The notes: a model not told the origin generated them from the sequence alone. Shown: positions 1 through 9,450, counted from the first letter of the stretch. The stretch is 36,067 nt of DNA from Candidatus Omnitrophota bacterium (GCA_013202745.1 JABMRJ010000118.1:1-36067), one strand, 5' to 3'. Translations and numbers: made by a program.

Positions 1-5
1 CTATT

Positions 6-3000
6 ATGCCGATGCCCAAGAAGAGACCCGAAGCCGCAGATCCTTTCCTTTTACTCCAATTGAGAAGGCCGGGAGAGAAATTATCGGACGAGGATAAGTT
101 GAGGAGATTTTCAGTCGAGGATATCAATAGGCAATTTCGTAAACTCCTCAAGATCTGCCATCCAGATGTGAATCCTCCGGAATTGAGGGATAAAGCAAAT
201 AAAGTTATCAAGGCTCTTGTTATCGCAAGAGAAAAGGCGATTAGGCAGCTGGTAAGGTTAGGAACGATCTTGCCAGAGGAGTATGCTGAGAGGGTAAGGA
301 TAGAAAGGAAGATGGAGGAAGAAGAGGCTAAAAGGCACCTTAGAAGAAAAAAGAGATTTTTACCCGCCCCGTCCTCAACAGAGCAAGAAGACAGCTTTAT
401 TATAAAGGGTGAAGAGGCGAAGGAGGAACTTGCCAGGGTCATTGCTGAAGGAGAGTTTAAGGAGTATGAGATCCGCGATGATCTATTGCGTTATATAGAA
501 AATTTATTTGTTAGGTTTGATAAGACCTATGGAGGGCAGCCCGGTATGGAGAAGATATTCGCATCGGTAACTCAAGCCATTGAGGATTTAACGGCAAAGA
601 GAATAATAGCATTTAAATCCATAGTCTTAGGTTCGAGGGATATCGAAGGCCAGACAGACCAGTTTGCGCTCGGATTTGGCAGCGAGGATATGCTCGGTTA
701 CGCAGATGACCTGCTAAGAAATTTGAGCTTAACCAGCGACCATCTACCTTGTGAATATCTTCTCCACGAAGCCCTCTGTGCGCGTTTCGGCCATGAGAAG
801 GCGCGCGAGGTTCAGAGATTAATCTTTCCCATGAATTACCCTGATGATAAGAAATACCCCGAAGGCATGTTGAGAGAGTTCATAAGAGAGTTCATCAACA
901 AGCGTGCGCAGGCCCTTAAGTCTCCTGTGCCCTCAGCAGGATCTGCAAAAGGATCCGATGAATATATCGAACCATATGCGCCCAATGAGAATATGGAGAC
1001 GATCATAGATGGTATGAGATCCGGGAGTCTAAGCTTTAATATCCCCGCGTTTGTAAAAGGCGACGGTACGATGGCTATATACGGTTATTACCCGGAAGGC
1101 GCTACTTCTGGCAGGCGTATACCTATAAAACTGGGTGTCTTTCCGGATAGATCGCTCATGAGAGGTGGCAGGGGTGTTGTAATAAGCGGCAGATTATTTA
1201 AAGATGGCTGCAGGGGTATTACGATATGGGCAGTTGACGATAAAAACGAAAAGGCGTTTCCCATAGTAAGCTATAAGCTTTATAAGGAAGGGCTATTTTT
1301 CGGAAAACCCGAAAGAATCTTTTTGGATCTGGAAGGCCTTGATGAAGAAGAGATTCCTTCGACAAAAGACTTGGCTGTTGCAGGATTTCTCTACTGGGCC
1401 GCAAAAGGCGAGAATGCGCCTGAGGTTTTGAATTTCAAGCCACCGGGAGAGAGTTCGTCAAGGGTATATCTATACAACACCCCAAAAGGAGCTGTAAGGC
1501 ATACCTTCGATATGTCAAAGGTGCTCTTGAAGAATGGCATAAGAGGCATATCCGAGGTATACGGGGAAGATGGGCGTGGAATATGCTATTGGATCCTTGA
1601 TGAAGAGGGGGTTCCGATCATCCCTGTAGCCGGTTATAAGATCTATGAAGGCAGCCGTTTTGTCACAGACCCCGTACTTTATGGGTTTGGATTGGCGGAT
1701 TACGAAAAGGGCGATTATCCAACATCGCGGGCTACGAACTATGACGAGGCGCTGGCTGTAATGAAGTTAATCTATTGGCTTGCGACAGGAAGCGGTACTG
1801 AGCCGGGAGATCTTGTCCGTGTCTCATCAGGCCAGTCGAGACGGTGCGCATCACTCTATAGCCATGGAGGCAAGATAGATCACTATATACCGAGCATTAA
1901 GGACAAATATATATTTAGACAGAGGGTAGTCCTTAAAGACGGCTCCAGAGGTATTATCTACAGAAGTTTAGACGCTCAAGGCAGTCCATCATCCCCATTA
2001 AGAGGTTTTATCCTCTTTAGAAATGGAAAGTTCTTGAAGAAGGCCGAGATCGAGAAGATCCCTGACGATCAGCTCCAGAAGGTGTTGGATAAGTCTGATG
2101 GGGTCCGCGCAAGCGCTCCTGTAGCTCGAAAAGGAAGAGCAGTCAATGTTCTTATCCCGGAAGTATTAAATACTATAAGGGAAGTATTTGTAAGGGCGAT
2201 AGAGAGGACGGCTCAGGCACCTACCTTAGCTGAATTCGTAGATGCAGTAAGAGCCAAACACAAGATCTCTGCGAGTGTTTCCGCTATGCGTGATGGCATA
2301 AAGAAGGTTACTGGGGAGATAGCCGATGACTTACAGATAGAATTGAAGACCTTATCTGCATACTTAGACAAAAGGGGAAAAAGAGGGATACTCATCGTTC
2401 CGTACCATCTTGAGATTATCAAAGAAGCATTCTGTAGTGTCTACAGGGAGAGGGGGGAGTTGCTAAGCCCCGCCCAGCTGTCGGCACACCTATTGAGAGA
2501 GCATGGCGAAGAACTTCTTTTAGACGAGGAGGCGGTAAGAAGGGCTATGATAAAGCTTATACCTGCATTATCCGGTGAATTAAGTATAATCGAAGCCTAT
2601 ATAGCAAGGGCTATAAAAGGGGAAAGACCAGCACCGAGTGATAGATTACCAGATAGAACAGCTACCGTGGATGGTCAGGAAGAATTGAAAGAGGGCAGCC
2701 TTAAAACTGAAGAGATAGAAGATATCGTTAAGAATGCTTGGAGGAGTATAAGCAGCGCAGATTTTATAAAACCCGAGCAAGTAGCCTATATGACACCCGC
2801 TAATTTATGTGTAATCTTCACAGAGGAGGGTTATTATGATGATAAGTTTGCCAGAATGTGGTTCGATGGCGTAATCAGGCTCCTTAATCAAAGCAGCGCA
2901 GGGGATGCAGAGAGATTTGCGGAGATAATCTTTGCCTTATGGCAGGGGAAGGTGCCAGAGTTGCGGTTTGCGAGTCAGAGCCGGCACATCGTCAGAAACC

Positions 3001-6000
3001 TGGAGAGCCTTGTAGCACTTGCATCTAAGAAGTGCCTACTTAATAGACCAACCCTTACCCTGTTAAGAGGGGTTACGGAGACCATCAACAAGTCTGCGTC
3101 AGAAGGATCCCCGAATAACAAAGCCCCTTCTGGAGACGGGTATATAATAAAAGGAGAAGAGGCCAGGAGGAGGTTAGATGAGGTTATAGAGGCAGAGGAT
3201 TTTGTGCCTCTGGATATACCGGAAGGCGCGCTTGAGTACCTGTATAGTTTTCCGGAAGCTCTCGCGGACAGGCTGCAGAAAGATGATCTTACAAAGACGA
3301 TCGCAGATGATATAATCCTGGCATTAGAAGATATAAAAAAGAAGAGAAAAGTCGGATTCGAATCTATAGTCTTGAGCTCACAAGGGGTCCCAGGACAAAA
3401 GGAAGACCAATTCGCGCTCGGTTTCTGGAATAAGGAGAAAGATATCCTCGGCTATGCAACGGATCTTTTGGAATATTTAGGCCAGATAGACGGTAGATTC
3501 AAAACAAACCTGGTTGCAGAATATATCCTCCACGAAGCCCTCTGCGCCCGTTTCGGCCACCAGCCCGCCCGCGATATCCAGCGTGCAATATTCTCTGAGA
3601 ATTATCCTGATGATGATATCTATTCCGAAGGCTTATTAAGAGAAGTCTTGAGATATTTTGTAAATAGCCGTGCCTCAATACCAAGCTGGACAGAGATTCT
3701 TAATGCACCTTCAGATGGCGAGATATTAAACCTTACTGAAGGATTAACCGATGAAAGATACCTTTCATATTTTGAAAGATACAGCGAACCCCGCTATGAA
3801 AGTGATACCGAAGTTAGGAATGAGAATATTTCAACAGTTATGGATAGTTTAACGCATAGAAGTGTAGCGCTTGTTCTCGGCTACGGCTCCATAAACCAGA
3901 GCATTCTTCAAGATTTTGATCAAGTTATTTTAGTGGACATGAACAAAGACGCATTAAGGCACGCATGGAATAACTTGTCGCAGGAATTGAGGAAAAAGAC
4001 ATACCTGGTGAGGACAGATGCCTCCTGGCTTGCTGCAGATATTATTAGAGTGATAGAAAGAATTGAAGGAAAAGATATAAGCTTTAAAGATGCTGTGAGG
4101 ATTATAGCGGGCGCCATCGATATGTGCAGAAACAGAGTATTTCCGTATGATTTCGCGGATCTAGTTATCTCCGAAAGGACATACTATGACCTGGAGAAAT
4201 CACTTTTAGAATATATTATGAGAAAACTAGAAGAGATGTATCCTGGTAACATGTCAGAAGGCAAGATGAAGAAAAAAGTAAGAGATATATTTATAGTAGC
4301 GTTAAAACATCTCCAGGTCGAACAATGGCATAAGATTTTATCGGAAGGCGGCTCAGCTTATTTAAGCGTCTTGGATAAGCTAAAGATGCCGATGAAGATA
4401 GAATACATAGATATTATAGAAAGATGGGATCCGCTCTTTAGCGCAGTCGAAGAATTTAATCTTATCGATAGATCCGTAGATTTACCAATCAAATTCTGGT
4501 CATGGAGAGAAGCTCCAAAACATGCCCCTGTGTGGCGCGTAAGAGGCTTCTGGTTCTCTAAAGGCGCCTCACAGGCCGAACCGGCACAGACCGGCGAAGG
4601 CGGGATGGCGGTAAGAAAGGATATAAATAGATGGATAGAAGACGCAGATAAAGGCGATGGGGAAGCCCTTGGAAGGCTCATAGGGCATATTGAAAGATCG
4701 GTCTGGGTAAATCCGGAGGATAGGATAAAAGAGGTAGAAATTATAGGCGTAAGACTGCAAGGTTCTGCGCAAGAGAGGTTCCTCAAAGGGGTCAGAAGGT
4801 GGTTCGAAGAAGATATTATTGAAATATTAAAATGCGACGAATCGAGGCTTGATGAACTCAATAGAAGATTCCGGGAATTATTCAATATGCATATTATACC
4901 GTGTTTTTCCGAAGCGATGGTCGAAAGTTATTTATCCTATCCGTACCATGCAAAGAGATTAAAGGTTGCCCTGAATGGAAGGGATGCGGCATATTCATTC
5001 TTCACAGGGGCCTGCAAAAAAATGGGCTGGTCGATTAGAGAGATATATGATACTGTTTTTGAATTGTGCTATAACGTCCGAAAACACGGCGGAGGCGGTA
5101 TAGTCCTTTTAAGAAATATCTATTCCGGCACAGAGAATATAGGTATTGAAATAGTAGCCAGAGATAAAGGGCCTGGCATAGGAGATGCCGAAGAGGCGAG
5201 AAAGAGGGCCTTTCTGCCGAAACCTGGCGGAATAGGATTTATAACTATAATAGGCGACCCTTCCAAAGCGCCGTCCGTCTTTGCCAAAGAAGGTGAGATA
5301 GTCTATGAAACGAGCGACGGATCAACGGGCCGTCTCTTCAGATATGATCCTGATGAAAAGAGATTTGTTGAGACAGAACAAGTGCGCAGAATCGAGCAAG
5401 GCACACGCGCCAGATTGACCTTGATGAGAAAAGATTTACCAGAGCCCGAACCTGCGCCAGAGTTGGATGTTGGTAAGGTAGAAACGCCTGAAGGGGTCCT
5501 GCCGGAATTTATGGCGGGGAGAAAGTACTGCATGAGGATAAATAGAGACCAGGCAACAGCAGGCCGGTATGAGACTGCTCTTATGTGGTGGTCCAGATTG
5601 TCAAGGGCCTTCCCGCAGGCAGAATTTGACCTTCAGGTAATAGAAAATGCAAATAAGGAAAACGGATTTGTGGAGATAACATGCACAAAAAATGTGAGGG
5701 ATGAAGCGACAGGCGTTTCTTATGAAGAGACGCATTCCGGCGCTGTAAAGGTTACAAATCCAGATCGCCTCGATGAAACGCGTACACTCCTAAAGATTCT
5801 CAATATGGCGTTTATAGCGAGTAATGTGCCGGATGTAGATAGCAGAGAATATACGGCAGATGTAGAAGTTTTCTTAAGATTTATTAATAGTATCTACAGG
5901 TCGATAAAGGGAGAGGAATTATTTAGAGATGATACGATCTCTTCATCGCCTCAGGAAGTGATAGATTTAATAAGGCATATAGAGATGGAACTTCCGGATG

Positions 6001-6068
6001 CAGAGCCTGTTGATTATGATAAACAGCTTGAACTCAATAATGCCATAGAAACGTTGAAAGCGGTATAA
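6..6068 (+). CDS. Giant multidomain protein (~2020 aa): N-terminal DnaJ-like J-domain, tandem unknown repeats, duplicated HEALCARFGH domain, Rossmann/methyltransferase-like segment, RsbW-like HATPase; 5' end may extend beyond the window
   Basis: Continuous 2020-codon ORF. J-domain signature FRKLLKICHPDVNP (HPD at nt 159-167). Two copies of IIKGEEA...DQFALGF...LHEALCARFGH. VLGYGS...VILVDMNKDAL. HATPase N-box ELCYNVRKHG and G1 box DKGPGIG. First ATG is only 6 nt into the window with no upstream stop visible. Confidence 0.9.
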   Translation: MPMPKKRPEAADPFLLLQLRRPGEKLSDEDKLRRFSVEDINRQFRKLLKICHPDVNPPELRDKANKVIKALVIAREKAIRQLVRLGTILPEEYAERVRIERKMEEEEAKRHLRRKKRFLPAPSSTEQEDSFIIKGEEAKEELARVIAEGEFKEYEIRDDLLRYIENLFVRFDKTYGGQPGMEKIFASVTQAIEDLTAKRIIAFKSIVLGSRDIEGQTDQFALGFGSEDMLGYADDLLRNLSLTSDHLPCEYLLHEALCARFGHEKAREVQRLIFPMNYPDDKKYPEGMLREFIREFINKRAQALKSPVPSAGSAKGSDEYIEPYAPNENMETIIDGMRSGSLSFNIPAFVKGDGTMAIYGYYPEGATSGRRIPIKLGVFPDRSLMRGGRGVVISGRLFKDGCRGITIWAVDDKNEKAFPIVSYKLYKEGLFFGKPERIFLDLEGLDEEEIPSTKDLAVAGFLYWAAKGENAPEVLNFKPPGESSSRVYLYNTPKGAVRHTFDMSKVLLKNGIRGISEVYGEDGRGICYWILDEEGVPIIPVAGYKIYEGSRFVTDPVLYGFGLADYEKGDYPTSRATNYDEALAVMKLIYWLATGSGTEPGDLVRVSSGQSRRCASLYSHGGKIDHYIPSIKDKYIFRQRVVLKDGSRGIIYRSLDAQGSPSSPLRGFILFRNGKFLKKAEIEKIPDDQLQKVLDKSDGVRASAPVARKGRAVNVLIPEVLNTIREVFVRAIERTAQAPTLAEFVDAVRAKHKISASVSAMRDGIKKVTGEIADDLQIELKTLSAYLDKRGKRGILIVPYHLEIIKEAFCSVYRERGELLSPAQLSAHLLREHGEELLLDEEAVRRAMIKLIPALSGELSIIEAYIARAIKGERPAPSDRLPDRTATVDGQEELKEGSLKTEEIEDIVKNAWRSISSADFIKPEQVAYMTPANLCVIFTEEGYYDDKFARMWFDGVIRLLNQSSAGDAERFAEIIFALWQGKVPELRFASQSRHIVRNLESLVALASKKCLLNRPTLTLLRGVTETINKSASEGSPNNKAPSGDGYIIKGEEARRRLDEVIEAEDFVPLDIPEGALEYLYSFPEALADRLQKDDLTKTIADDIILALEDIKKKRKVGFESIVLSSQGVPGQKEDQFALGFWNKEKDILGYATDLLEYLGQIDGRFKTNLVAEYILHEALCARFGHQPARDIQRAIFSENYPDDDIYSEGLLREVLRYFVNSRASIPSWTEILNAPSDGEILNLTEGLTDERYLSYFERYSEPRYESDTEVRNENISTVMDSLTHRSVALVLGYGSINQSILQDFDQVILVDMNKDALRHAWNNLSQELRKKTYLVRTDASWLAADIIRVIERIEGKDISFKDAVRIIAGAIDMCRNRVFPYDFADLVISERTYYDLEKSLLEYIMRKLEEMYPGNMSEGKMKKKVRDIFIVALKHLQVEQWHKILSEGGSAYLSVLDKLKMPMKIEYIDIIERWDPLFSAVEEFNLIDRSVDLPIKFWSWREAPKHAPVWRVRGFWFSKGASQAEPAQTGEGGMAVRKDINRWIEDADKGDGEALGRLIGHIERSVWVNPEDRIKEVEIIGVRLQGSAQERFLKGVRRWFEEDIIEILKCDESRLDELNRRFRELFNMHIIPCFSEAMVESYLSYPYHAKRLKVALNGRDAAYSFFTGACKKMGWSIREIYDTVFELCYNVRKHGGGGIVLLRNIYSGTENIGIEIVARDKGPGIGDAEEARKRAFLPKPGGIGFITIIGDPSKAPSVFAKEGEIVYETSDGSTGRLFRYDPDEKRFVETEQVRRIEQGTRARLTLMRKDLPEPEPAPELDVGKVETPEGVLPEFMAGRKYCMRINRDQATAGRYETALMWWSRLSRAFPQAEFDLQVIENANKENGFVEITCTKNVRDEATGVSYEETHSGAVKVTNPDRLDETRTLLKILNMAFIASNVPDVDSREYTADVEVFLRFINSIYRSIKGEELFRDDTISSSPQEVIDLIRHIEMELPDAEPVDYDKQLELNNAIETLKAV

Positions 6069-7070
6069 TCAAAAGAGCTTGCCTACGCTTAAAATTATCG
6101 ATTTCTCTTCATTGTCTGCAAGCAGTTTCAGCAGCGCTTCACCAGTACCTTTAAGGAACCTCTTCTTGAACCTTATCTCGATACCGAGAGGCTTGCCGTT
6201 CTTATCCCGCAGAATAAGTTGAAGATCATTATCCTTGCTCAGTTTAACCTCAGCGCCGAATGAGATGAAGTTTTTCCTTCCGTCTGAATACCTGATCTCG
6301 AAGAGAAGTCCCGTTCTACGCGTAAGTTGCCATTTACCAAATAGGGTGATGGTCTTTATCCGAGAACGTTCTCCGCCCAATTTTGTCCCGAATGTATAAA
6401 CAAGGGCATTCTTCTTGCCGAAGAGTCCAGCCCTCGCGAGTCTTGCCTGAAAAATAAAACCGGAACGCCCTTTAAGATCTAAAGCATAATTTAGCCTGTT
6501 TTTATCTATTATCTTCCAGCATCCTTTGAAGATGAGCCTGCTATTACGATTCGCGCCTTTTTTAGTATATGAGTATTCGACTTCATTATCCTTGTTTATC
6601 TCCCAGTTGCCTGTAAATGTGAGCGTATCGTCTTTACCGCCTCTTCTCTCTACCTTAAACAATATCCTCTGTCTCTTATCGAGTGCCCATCTTCCGTTAA
6701 GATTTAATGTGCGGGTCAGCATAGTACCGTCACTATTCCTTGTGCTTACGCCAAAACCAATGGTATTCTTCTTTACGAATAATATGTCGCCCTTGATAAG
6801 AAAGACCTCTTTTGAGCGCTGCTTATAAGAATGACGCAGAGTAATCTTAAGGTCATGGTCTTTGGTTAAAGAGTACTTGCCATTGAGGCTTATCCTGTGA
6901 GGCAGATCGTTTGCTTTGCCTGAATTAGGGGGAGTCTTTATAAGGTATTGGAGGGTGTTATCATTAGCCGTCTTGAACCTACCATCGAGGCTGAGCCTGT
7001 GTTTAGGCACGCCCGATCTACCGCCTTTATGGATTACAAGCCTATTATAAGGGTCTATCTCATATTTCAT
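6069..7070 (-). CDS. Hypothetical beta-repeat protein (333 aa), no signal peptide apparent
   Basis: 333-aa ORF with periodic units such as LNLNGRWALDKRQRILFKV, LTFTGNWEINKDNEVEYSY, LIFKGCWKIIDKNRLNYAL, ITLFGKWQLTRRTGLLFEI. The repeat periodicity in this frame supports real coding. Confidence 0.8.
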   Translation of the reverse strand: MKYEIDPYNRLVIHKGGRSGVPKHRLSLDGRFKTANDNTLQYLIKTPPNSGKANDLPHRISLNGKYSLTKDHDLKITLRHSYKQRSKEVFLIKGDILFVKKNTIGFGVSTRNSDGTMLTRTLNLNGRWALDKRQRILFKVERRGGKDDTLTFTGNWEINKDNEVEYSYTKKGANRNSRLIFKGCWKIIDKNRLNYALDLKGRSGFIFQARLARAGLFGKKNALVYTFGTKLGGERSRIKTITLFGKWQLTRRTGLLFEIRYSDGRKNFISFGAEVKLSKDNDLQLILRDKNGKPLGIEIRFKKRFLKGTGEALLKLLADNEEKSIILSVGKLF

Positions 7071-7113
7071 AAGTATGTGCGGCTACTTGCTTTTAAGATA
7101 TTTGTATGGTAAT

Positions 7114-7132
7114 CTTATTATAACATAATAAG
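7114..7132. repeat. 8-bp inverted repeat in the divergent intergenic spacer
   Basis: CTTATTAT-AAC-ATAATAAG, overlapping the AAGG ribosome-binding region of the nucleotidyltransferase gene. Confidence 0.5.
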
Positions 7133-7140
7133 GATATCGG

Positions 7141-7752
7141 ATGAAGGTTATTATATTAACTGCAGGGGAGGGGACGAGGACTAAGAAGCTTTTTCCCGGT
7201 ACCCCTAAAGCACTTATACCTATTAATGAAAGGCCGGCATTAGAGTACCTTATAGACCAGTATAAGGGGTTTGATATATTTATTAATGTAAGGGCAAACG
7301 AGGCCAAGAGTTTTAAATACCTGAAATTGCCCCTGCTGGTCGAAGAGACACCGCTCGGAAATGCCGGCGCCGTAAAGTATTTCTCAAAAGAGTTGGGAGA
7401 TAAATTTATAGCTACCCACACAGATATCCTTTCAGACCTCGACCCGAAGAGACTGGCTGCTTCGCACAAGGGCTGTGCAACTATGGCGGTCAAGGATCTC
7501 TCCAAGCCTAAGAACTTCGGTGTAATTACCCATGAGGGCGGACTGGTAACCGGCTTTACGAGAAGACGCCTCATAAACTGCGGCATCTATTCATTTTCTA
7601 AAGAGGTTATTGAATATATCGGTAAGGGGTTCCAGGATTTCGATAAGGACCTCTTTCCTCGTCTGATAAGCGCCAAGAAGCTCTATATCTATGAGCATGA
7701 AGGCGCATGGGAAGATATAGGCACACAAGATTACTGGAAGAAGACCAGATAA
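7141..7752 (+). CDS. Sugar-phosphate nucleotidyltransferase (NTP_transferase family)
   Basis: N-terminal MKVIILTAGEGTRTKKLFPGTPKALIPINERP matches the GxGTR...PK nucleotidyltransferase signature; C-terminal EGAWEDIGTQDYWKKTR is typical of the family. AAGG upstream of ATG. Confidence 0.88.
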   Translation: MKVIILTAGEGTRTKKLFPGTPKALIPINERPALEYLIDQYKGFDIFINVRANEAKSFKYLKLPLLVEETPLGNAGAVKYFSKELGDKFIATHTDILSDLDPKRLAASHKGCATMAVKDLSKPKNFGVITHEGGLVTGFTRRRLINCGIYSFSKEVIEYIGKGFQDFDKDLFPRLISAKKLYIYEHEGAWEDIGTQDYWKKTR

Positions 7753-7764
7753 GGAAGATGAGAT

Positions 7765-9450
7765 ATGTTTAGAAAAAAGAGAGAGATAGTAGACCTCCTT
7801 GTTGAGAAGAAGATGGTGACGACAGAGCAGATAGCTGCTGCCAATAAGGAGATCAAAAAGACCGGCCTTACTCTCGACAAGGCCCTCATAAAGCTCGGGT
7901 TTATCACCGAAGAGGATGTGGCATACACCATGGCCGAGGATCTCGGCGTGCCGTTTATGGATATAAGGGAGTATATATTGGATCCAAAGGTCATGGGGGT
8001 TATTACGGAGAATATGGCGAGGGAATATAAAGCCGTGCCGGTATTCAGGGTCAAGGATACATTGACTGTTGCCATGGTCAACCCGAAAGATATAGTCGCT
8101 ATAGATGAGATAAGAAATAAGACGAAGTGCAGTAATATCGAGGCGGTACTGGGGTCTAAAGAAGCCATCATGAAGACGGTCGATCAATACTACAGCGGGG
8201 TCGCCAAGTTCGACGATGTCTTGAAGGGCATAGCCAAGGGCGAAGCCGCTGCGCTTAAGGATGATGTGGGCGTCAAGGAATTGACTCAGATGGCAGAAGA
8301 GGCGCCTATAGTCAAGCTCGTAAATCTTCTCATCCTGGAAGCCGTTAAAGTAAGAGCGAGCGATATCCACATTGAGCCGGATGAGACTCTTACAAGGGTA
8401 AGGTACAGGATAGACGGAGTCTTGCGCGAGATAAATACCACTCCAAAACATCTACAGCAGGCGATAGCATCGAGGGTAAAGCTCTTATCAAGGATGGATA
8501 TCTCTGAAAAGAGGAAGCCCCAGGACGGTAAGATAGAGATGAAGCTGGAAGATAAGAGCCTCGACATGAGGGTATCGACATGCCCTACAGTGCACGGGGA
8601 GAATATAGTAATAAGGATATTGGATAAATCGAGTGTAATGCTGGGATTGGGCGATATAGGTTTTAGTGAGGATGATCTGAAGAAATATGATGAGCTCATA
8701 CATAGGCCGCACGGGATAGTACTCGTGACAGGACCAACGGGCAGCGGAAAGACATCGACCCTCTATGCTTCAATCGCCACTATAAATTCCATTGAAAAGA
8801 ATATAGTTACCATTGAAGACCCCGTAGAATACCAGATCCCCCTTATAAGGCAGACACAGGTCAATCCAAAGATAGGTTTTACATTTGCAGAGGGCTTGCG
8901 CACATTCTTGAGGCAGGACCCCGATATAATTATGGTCGGTGAAATAAGGGACAGGGAGACCGGGGAGATAGCTGTCCAGGCATCGCTCACGGGCCACCTC
9001 GTCTTTTCTACGCTCCATACAAACGACTCATCCACGGCAGTTACGAGGCTTATGGAGATGGGAATCGAACCCTTCCTGATATCGAGCACACTTTCAGGGG
9101 TATTGGCCCAAAGGCTGGTAAGGGTTATCTGCAAGAGGTGTAAAGAAAGCTACACCCCTCCGGCCGATGTCTTGAAGCGCCTTGGTTTCAAGGAGAAGAT
9201 CAATTTTTACAAGGGGAAAGGCTGCACAAAATGCAACTATTCAGGGTTTGCGGGGAGACTGGGTGTCTTTGAATTATTGATTCTGGATGACAAGATGAAA
9301 GAGCTTATTGTAAAAAAGGTATCCGGTGATGAAATAAAGAAACTCGCTATAGAGAGGGGCTTGAGGACACTCTTCCAGGATGGTATGGAGAAGATAAAGA
9401 AGGGCATTACAACACCCGAAGAGATATTGAGGGTATTGGAGATGGGGTAG
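7765..9450 (+). CDS. gspE: Type II secretion / type IV pilus assembly ATPase (GspE/PilB)
   Basis: Walker A GPTGSGKTSTLY, Asp box, Walker B PDIIMVGEIRDRETGEIA, HTNDSSTAVTRLMEMG, and zinc motif CKRC...CTKC; T2SSE N-domain upstream. Confidence 0.97.
   Translation: MFRKKREIVDLLVEKKMVTTEQIAAANKEIKKTGLTLDKALIKLGFITEEDVAYTMAEDLGVPFMDIREYILDPKVMGVITENMAREYKAVPVFRVKDTLTVAMVNPKDIVAIDEIRNKTKCSNIEAVLGSKEAIMKTVDQYYSGVAKFDDVLKGIAKGEAAALKDDVGVKELTQMAEEAPIVKLVNLLILEAVKVRASDIHIEPDETLTRVRYRIDGVLREINTTPKHLQQAIASRVKLLSRMDISEKRKPQDGKIEMKLEDKSLDMRVSTCPTVHGENIVIRILDKSSVMLGLGDIGFSEDDLKKYDELIHRPHGIVLVTGPTGSGKTSTLYASIATINSIEKNIVTIEDPVEYQIPLIRQTQVNPKIGFTFAEGLRTFLRQDPDIIMVGEIRDRETGEIAVQASLTGHLVFSTLHTNDSSTAVTRLMEMGIEPFLISSTLSGVLAQRLVRVICKRCKESYTPPADVLKRLGFKEKINFYKGKGCTKCNYSGFAGRLGVFELLILDDKMKELIVKKVSGDEIKKLAIERGLRTLFQDGMEKIKKGITTPEEILRVLEMG

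Noticed and set aside
4490-4620. Possible gene boundary (split of the giant ORF) near the GASQAEPAQTGEGGMAVRKDINRW segment
   Set aside because: The linker looks like an interdomain junction and a restart Met (GGMAVRK) is present, but the frame is open throughout and no SD-like sequence stands out; a separate gene cannot be supported from sequence alone.
4358-4885. 175-aa minus-strand ORF
   Set aside because: Lies inside the giant coding ORF; Ser-rich translation typical of an antisense frame.
6526-6828. 100-aa plus-strand ORF opposite the beta-repeat gene
   Set aside because: The minus frame shows clear internal repeat structure, so the plus ORF is the spurious one.
7591-8451. 286-aa minus-strand ORF
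   Set aside because: Entirely antisense to the end of the nucleotidyltransferase gene and gspE, both strongly supported by motifs; the translated protein shows no recognisable domain. Likely an artefact of codon composition.
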